50,769 nt of DNA from assembly GCF_004353895.1 (NCBI RefSeq), contig NZ_SMOG01000009.1, positions 1-50,769 on the forward strand, in the 5' to 3' direction. How positions within the stretch are numbered: position 1 is the stretch's first letter; each line of letters begins with the position of its first letter. The stretch is from Candidatus Syntrophosphaera thermopropionivorans (GTDB lineage: Bacteria > Cloacimonadota > Cloacimonadia > Cloacimonadales > Cloacimonadaceae). Under the pieces are notes generated by a model. That model had not been told where the DNA came from and ran no database searches. It saw nothing but the letters and a program-made list of their open reading frames with translations. Below are positions 46,478 to 50,769 of the stretch, piece after piece. The position numbers and the translations under genes are program-made.

Positions 46478-47713
46478 TTATTTAAATACATATTCTTGAC
46501 CGAATTTAATGCCTCTTTCCAGCTTAACCTGGTGAAGCATTATCCAGCCAGCTATAAAAAACACTATTAAAGATATAATTGCATAGCGCTGATTTCCTGC
46601 TAAACGAGTTATTTCTCCATAAACAAAAGGACCTATAATAGCAGATATTCTTCCTACCAGCGTATAAAAACCAAAGAATTCTGCTTGCTTATCCAGTGGA
46701 GTTAGCAAGGAGAGCATAGTCCTGCTATTAGCTTGGCTGCTTCCAATAGCTAGACCAGCCAGAAGTCCAAGGTAGTAATATTCCTGTGCAGTATTGCAGA
46801 AAAATGCCCAGACCACTACCACCACCCATATTATTAAAGATATACTTAAAGCTAAACGAACATTGAGTTTATCCGCTATCAAACCAAAAAGTGCAGCTCC
46901 AACAAAGGAAGTTACTTGTGCAATAATGAAAAAGATGATGAGACTCTGTTGCGTCATTCCAAATTGTGCTCCACCAAAAATAGCAGCATAGACGATAACG
47001 GTGTAGATTCCTATATTATAGAGAAAATAACTGATTAAAAAATTGAGTAAATCGGGCATTTTTTTTATGTGCTTAAAGGAAAACAACACCCGGTCCAGTG
47101 CCACTTTAAAATAGTTCTTTTTTTGCACTGAATACTTTTTTTCCTTTAAGGTTAAAAAAGTTATGCTGGAAAATATTAATATATGCAAAGCCACCATAGG
47201 CCAGACAAGCTTTATGTGTTTATCTATCAATGCCAGTGCTAAAATGAGAGTTACTAATCCTCCAATATAGCCAAAACCCCAGCCTAAACCTGATATCCTT
47301 CCGAGGTCTTTTTTCATTCCAACTTCTGGTAAAAATGCATCATAAAAGACATTGGCACTATTGAAAGAAAAGTTGGCTATGATAAAAAGTATCATTGCCA
47401 GAATTAAATCTCCCTGACCAACAAAGTAAAGTAGTGCAGTGGAAATAATAGTTAAAATAGTAAAGAAAAGGAGGAATCTCTTTTTGGAACGAGAATAATC
47501 TGCCATAGCACCGAGAATAGGAGCAAAGATAGCAGCTAAAGTCATTGAGATAGCTATTGCTTGAGACCATAACCATTCACCACCTTCAGGTCTTCCAGAA
47601 GCTATGGTCTGCACAAAATAAACACTGAAGACGACTGTAACTATGACCGTGGTAAATGCCGAATTGGCAAAATCATAGAACATCCAGCCGATAGCCTCTT
47701 TTCTTAGTTTCAT
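46478..47713 (-). CDS. UMF1/Atg22-family MFS transporter
   Basis: A 411-residue integral membrane protein with about 12 hydrophobic helices. The opening [20 protein letters not shown] is the signature of the UMF1 group (Atg22-like), as are [17 protein letters not shown] and [14 protein letters not shown], and [11 protein letters not shown]. The transported substrate is unknown; the yeast relative exports amino acids from the vacuole. Its start overlaps the recF stop by 4 bases, and aspS follows 17 bases after its stop, so it lies inside the dnaN operon. Confidence 0.9.
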   Translation of the reverse strand: MKLRKEAIGWMFYDFANSAFTTVIVTVVFSVYFVQTIASGRPEGGEWLWSQAIAISMTLAAIFAPILGAMADYSRSKKRFLLFFTILTIISTALLYFVGQGDLILAMILFIIANFSFNSANVFYDAFLPEVGMKKDLGRISGLGWGFGYIGGLVTLILALALIDKHIKLVWPMVALHILIFSSITFLTLKEKKYSVQKKNYFKVALDRVLFSFKHIKKMPDLLNFLISYFLYNIGIYTVIVYAAIFGGAQFGMTQQSLIIFFIIAQVTSFVGAALFGLIADKLNVRLALSISLIIWVVVVVWAFFCNTAQEYYYLGLLAGLAIGSSQANSRTMLSLLTPLDKQAEFFGFYTLVGRISAIIGPFVYGEITRLAGNQRYAIISLIVFFIAGWIMLHQVKLERGIKFGQEYVFK

Positions 47714-48786
47714 TGCTTGTTTTCAGGTAAACTCAATCTGGTAAGTTCGTTCCATTCACTGGTTATTTGTTCATTGGGACTGGCTATAAAAATCTGATAG
47801 TGAAAATCAAGAAACTCTTTGATGCGATGCGTGTGCAGCTGGTCTAATTCTGCAAAAACATCATCAAAAAGCATAATAGGTTTTATAGAGGTTAAATTCT
47901 CTATCAAGGAAGCTTGAATCAGCTTTAAAATAATTACGGTGATTCTTTTTTGACCCTGAGAACCGTAGCTCTTAAGATTGTTTTGATTGAGCAGAAATTC
48001 ATAGTCATCCAGATGAGGTCCAACCAGCGTTCGTTGATAATTTTTCTCCCTCTTTTCCAGTTCCTCTAATATCCTTAAAAGCTTATCTATACTATTTGGA
48101 TAATCCTCTATTCCATTAACTTTATACTGTATTGATATATCTTTAACCTGTTCAGAGATATGAGGATATTGTTCTTTTAAAGCCTGATTGACGAGATTCA
48201 GATATTTTTGCCTGTATTGCAGGACAGGGAATAAGAATTCACAGAAATGGATGTCCCAGCTGTGTTTTTCAGCATAAGTATATTCTTTTTTGAGCAGGTT
48301 ATTGCGTTGTTCCACAATATGTAAATAATTCCTTAAAAGACTTATGTATTCAGGATAAATTTGAGAGAGAGCAAGGTCAAAATATTGTCTGCGAAAACGA
48401 GGTGAACCATCAATTAGATTCATATCTTCTGGTGCGGAATAGATTACTTTCACGCCTTCATAGATTCTACTGAGTTGCCGAACTGGATTTCCATTGATTT
48501 TTAATAACTTCTTCCCTTTTTGCCAGGATATCTGTATCTCCAAACCGAGTTCATTATCAGTTTGGAAAAGACCTTTTAACGAAAAAAAATCATAGCCCTG
48601 CTCACAGAGATATTCATCCCTATGAAAATGCACCGATTTACCTATCCCGCAATAAGCTATAGCTTCAAGTAGATTGGTCTTACCATAACCATTGGGTGCG
48701 ATTATCAAATTACCAGCAGGATGCAAATCAAATCTGGCATTCTCATAATTGCGAAAATGCACCAGAAAGAGCTGTTTTAGAATCAA
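47710..48786 (-). CDS. recF: DNA replication and repair protein RecF
   Basis: SMC-like ATPase that loads RecA at gaps. Walker A is IIAPNGYGKTNLLEAI (about 28-43), the ABC signature region is LKSYGSQGQKRITVI (about 274-288), and Walker B is IMLFDDVFAELD (about 305-316). LVGPHLDDYEF is also characteristic. At 358 residues it has the usual size. It begins 4 bases after the dnaN stop, the classical dnaN-recF order, and overlaps the UMF1 transporter gene. Confidence 0.95.
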   Translation of the reverse strand: MILKQLFLVHFRNYENARFDLHPAGNLIIAPNGYGKTNLLEAIAYCGIGKSVHFHRDEYLCEQGYDFFSLKGLFQTDNELGLEIQISWQKGKKLLKINGNPVRQLSRIYEGVKVIYSAPEDMNLIDGSPRFRRQYFDLALSQIYPEYISLLRNYLHIVEQRNNLLKKEYTYAEKHSWDIHFCEFLFPVLQYRQKYLNLVNQALKEQYPHISEQVKDISIQYKVNGIEDYPNSIDKLLRILEELEKREKNYQRTLVGPHLDDYEFLLNQNNLKSYGSQGQKRITVIILKLIQASLIENLTSIKPIMLFDDVFAELDQLHTHRIKEFLDFHYQIFIASPNEQITSEWNELTRLSLPENKQ

Positions 48787-48790
48787 TAAA

Positions 48791-49963
48791 TCAGGTCCGC
48801 AAAGGCATCAACAAAAAGGTTATTTTCTGATTCTTGAGTGGAGGCTCATTAAATACCATTATCGGGTCTCTGGAATCACCTAATTTTATCAAGACCTGCT
48901 CTGTATCTATTGCATCCAGTATGGAAAGCAAATATTTATTATTAAAGGAAATAGAGGTCGGAACTCCATTGTATTCATATTTATCTATAAATTCTTTCGC
49001 CTCACCTGTTTCTTTATTGACAGTGCTGATTTCAAAATGGTCTTTATCCACATCAAATTTGACCCTGCCACTATCTTCTGGTGCTAATAATGCAATTCTG
49101 CGTATGGATTGCATTAAAGTTTCCTTATCCAGAATAAGATGATTGGGAAGCTCTGCTAAAAAGGCTTTTTCATATTCCGGATAGTTATGGTCAATGATAT
49201 TGGAAACTACCAGATAATCAGCATAGCCGAAGATGATATTATTTCTCTCAAAAATGACCTTCATTTCCTTAACCGCGGGGTCGTGTATCTTCTGCAAGAA
49301 ATTCAATGTCTTTACAGGAATAATCTTCTCTAATAACTGTCCAGAATAGGGATCATCAAAGATGGACTCATCAATATTTTCTTCACCACTTTCTGTGACT
49401 GAAGCAGCTGTGTTCGGAACAATTATTTCTGCCACCTTTCTTCCATCTGTTGCTGCCATTAAATTAACTTTTTCCATAATTTTCCAACAAACTCCAGTAA
49501 GGACCGGTCTATTGACATCAGTAGAGACAGCAAAAACGGTCTTGCTAATCATCCTATTAAAAGTCTCTGCATTAACCAGAGTAGCGTTGTCAAAACTGGG
49601 CATTAGAAGCTGAGGAAAGAGAGTGTAATCAGCACAAAGAATATTGAATTCAATCTTGTTACATTGAATCATCAAGAGGTCCTCATTTTGCCAGATATTG
49701 ATCACAGAATCCGGCATCTGAGATATTATACTATTAAAATAACTTGCTGATACAGCAATAATTCCACTATCACTCACAGCTGCATTTAAAACTACTACTG
49801 CAGTAATTTTTAAATCCGTAGCAGTAATCTTAACTTCACCTTTTTTCTCATCTGCCTCTATTAAATAATTAGTCAAAATTGGAGAAGCAGCTTTCGTTGA
49901 TATAATCCCTGCTAAATGCTGAATGTGCTGAACTAATTCACTTTTTTCAACTGCGAATTTCAT
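48791..49963 (-). CDS. dnaN: DNA polymerase III beta subunit (sliding clamp)
   Basis: Dimeric sliding clamp of the replicative polymerase. At 390 residues the three-domain clamp fold is complete: it starts MKFAVEKSELVQHIQHLAGI and ends KITFLLMPLRT, with the conserved NRPVLTGVCWKI and AATDGRKVAE near the middle. SD AAAGGGG lies upstream. It is the first gene of dnaN-recF-transporter-aspS-purN-mtaB. dnaA, which often precedes dnaN, is absent; a hairpin-rich non-coding region lies upstream instead. Confidence 0.96.
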   Translation of the reverse strand: MKFAVEKSELVQHIQHLAGIISTKAASPILTNYLIEADEKKGEVKITATDLKITAVVVLNAAVSDSGIIAVSASYFNSIISQMPDSVINIWQNEDLLMIQCNKIEFNILCADYTLFPQLLMPSFDNATLVNAETFNRMISKTVFAVSTDVNRPVLTGVCWKIMEKVNLMAATDGRKVAEIIVPNTAASVTESGEENIDESIFDDPYSGQLLEKIIPVKTLNFLQKIHDPAVKEMKVIFERNNIIFGYADYLVVSNIIDHNYPEYEKAFLAELPNHLILDKETLMQSIRRIALLAPEDSGRVKFDVDKDHFEISTVNKETGEAKEFIDKYEYNGVPTSISFNNKYLLSILDAIDTEQVLIKLGDSRDPIMVFNEPPLKNQKITFLLMPLRT

Positions 49964-49999
49964 AACTACCCCTTTATTAAGATATTACTCTATTAATTC

Positions 50000-50028
50000 C
50001 TTAAAATTTCTTTTTGCCACCTTGTCAA
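50000..50028 (-). promoter_or_regulatory. Candidate dnaN promoter
   Basis: On the minus strand TTGACA (50028-50023), 17-base spacer, weak -10 TTTAAG (50005-50000), 37 bases before the dnaN ATG. Confidence 0.45.
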
Positions 50029-50050
50029 TAAGTTTCTCTGAATTTATACA

Positions 50051-50242
50051 GGTATGCAAAGGTCCTCCTTTTCATCATACGGCACCAGCTCTAATCCATT
50101 CGTACGTTCATCAACTCATTATTAAATTGGTATGAAAAGGTCCCCCTTTTCATCATACGGCACCAGCTCTAATCCATTCGTAAGATTATTAACTCATTAT
50201 TAACTTATAATGGTATGCAAAGATCCACCTTTGCATCATACC
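50051..50242. repeat. Three tandem ~80-bp units, each opening with a hairpin
   Basis: Units begin with GGTATG at 50051, 50129 and 50212 (spacings 78 and 83). Each opens with a stem of the form GTATG-x-AAAGG ... CCTTT-y-CATCATAC carrying a 3-base bulge on the right arm. Units 1 and 2 also share CACCAGCTCTAATCCATTCG and ACTCATTATTAA. In unit 2 the x/y pair is A-T, in unit 3 it is C-G. Confidence 0.9.
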
Positions 50243-50371
50243 CTGATGACTTTCACTTATTGCTAAGCTCACGATTGCGTGATAACCTTATGAAATTGTT
50301 TAATTAACGCTTATTCAAAAGTTATTATGCTTTTATTTTCTTTCGGATATACTTTTAGCTGATACCGTAAG

Positions 50372-50417
50372 GTGCAGATGAGGACATCTGCACACCATTA
50401 ACATCCACACACCATTA
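50372..50417. repeat. Perfect 9-bp palindrome followed by short direct repeats
   Basis: GTGCAGATG-AGGA-CATCTGCAC (50372-50393) is a perfect hairpin. Overlapping it, ACATCTGCACACCATTA and ACATCCACACACCATTA form an imperfect direct repeat. No T-run follows, so it is not an obvious terminator. Confidence 0.8.
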
Positions 50418-50470
50418 AATGTCATCCCTATATTTATAGAAAGATTAATTTTTTTACTTTAAATGGAGAG

Positions 50471-50527
50471 CTGATGTCCAGCTCATGTCCAACTCATGTC
50501 CAGCTTATGTCCGAAAGTGGACATAAG
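50471..50527. repeat. 11-bp tandem array capped by a 24-bp hairpin (copy 2, inverted)
   Basis: Three 11-bp units (CTGATGTCCAG, CTCATGTCCAA, CTCATGTCCAG) lead into CTTATGTCC-GAAAGT-GGACATAAG (50504-50527). The 24-base hairpin is identical to the reverse complement of the one at 33249-33272, loop included; the units differ slightly (TCATG or TGATG for TTATG). Confidence 0.95.
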
Positions 50528-50579
50528 CTCACCACCAACTCAATATAATTTACACTTTTATAACTTATAGGAGGGCAAA

Positions 50580-50769
50580 ATGAAAGTATATTACAAAAAC
50601 CTGATTAAATCGTATAGCGGTAATTTTGATGACCTGATTTATTGTTACAATCCACGCTTGAAATGCTACTATGCTCGTCACTATTCACGCCGTCGTCAGA
50701 CAGCACAAAACCAACTCTATGCCGATATCGCAAAAAATATGAAGAGATTATCTCCCTCTCCAGGATACC
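50580..50769 (+). CDS. Unrecognised protein, 3' partial
   Basis: An open frame of 63 codons running off the right edge: MKVYYKNLIKSYSGNFDDLI, then CYNPRLKCYYARHYSRRR and on to MKRLSPSPGY. It is basic and tyrosine-rich, with no signal peptide or motif I know; it could be a DNA-binding protein, but this is a guess from charge. The start is well supported by the SD AGGAGGG 6 bases upstream, and a TATAAT (50544-50549) lies 31 bases before the ATG. The 11-bp array with hairpin ends 52 bases upstream, so the array may take part in its control. Confidence 0.65.
   Translation, partial: MKVYYKNLIKSYSGNFDDLIYCYNPRLKCYYARHYSRRRQTAQNQLYADIAKNMKRLSPSPGY

Larger units (their letters stand above)
49964..50579. 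other. Repeat- and hairpin-rich divergent intergenic region
   Basis: A 616-base region between dnaN (minus) and the gene at 50580 (plus). It holds a dnaN promoter candidate, three tandem hairpin repeats (50051-50242), a palindrome with short direct repeats (50372-50417), and the 11-bp array (50471-50527), each listed separately. No ORF and no cluster of DnaA boxes is seen. Confidence 0.7.

Noticed and set aside
49044-49052. TTATCCACA, a perfect DnaA box inside dnaN (others near 16716 and 21498)
   Set aside because: Isolated single copies within coding sequence or gene remnants, with no cluster; consistent with chance.

Overview
This 50.8 kb window is AT-rich, gene-dense chromosome from an uncultured-type, Gram-negative (outer-membrane) bacterium. 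Lipoproteins of the BamD and CpoB/YbgF kinds, a SurA/PpiD-like isomerase and a monofunctional peptidoglycan transglycosylase show a diderm envelope. Secreted proteins end in FlgD-like C-terminal domains of the type used as sorting signals in Bacteroidota/FCB bacteria. DUF2851 and DUF6754-like proteins, imidazolonepropionase and an asparaginase point the same way. My best guess is Candidatus Cloacimonadota (WWE1, Cloacimonas relatives); this is an inference from gene content, not a search result.

Layout. 1-9.1 kb (+): SWIM/SNF2 helicase (cut by the left edge), HEAT-like protein, GreA, M18 aminopeptidase, then an envelope block (CpoB-like lipoprotein, unknown protein, BamD-like lipoprotein) and NadD. 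9.3-15.4 kb (-): PriA, a DUF1292 protein, HutI, and a membrane protein joining a pseudokinase domain to an FGE/SUMF1-like domain. 15.6-21.0 kb (-): a secreted-protein region holding one intact BNR/FlgD-tail protein, one multiply broken caspase-like/beta-helix gene, a deleted duplicate of part of it, and a stranded signal-peptide stub. 21.1-23.1 kb (-): YjbQ, HAD phosphatase, MscS channel. 23.5-25.6 kb: tRNA-Phe, an FAD-dependent dehydrogenase and HU. 26.0-28.7 kb (+): a type II restriction-modification pair behind a consensus sigma-70 promoter. 28.8-32.9 kb (+): QueC, asparaginase, two glycosyltransferases. 33.6-42.8 kb (+): ribosomal protein S20, MtgA, DUF2851, a five-gene lipoprotein/membrane cassette of unknown function, a class II aldolase and a PpiD-like chaperone. 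42.8-50.0 kb (-): dnaN-recF-UMF1 transporter-aspS-purN-mtaB. 50.0-50.77 kb: a repeat- and hairpin-rich intergenic region, then the start of an unrecognised gene.

Most interesting points: (i) the pseudokinase-SUMF1 fusion, in which both domains lack key catalytic residues; (ii) the five-gene membrane cassette at 36.0-40.1 kb, tightly coupled and of unknown function; (iii) an 11-bp-period repeat array with a 24-bp hairpin cap, present twice in opposite orientation (33.25 kb and 50.5 kb); (iv) three tandem ~80-bp hairpin repeats upstream of dnaN, two of which show a compensatory stem change; (v) a decaying surface-protein gene and its partial duplicate, which carries a clean 176-bp deletion between TCTGT repeats.
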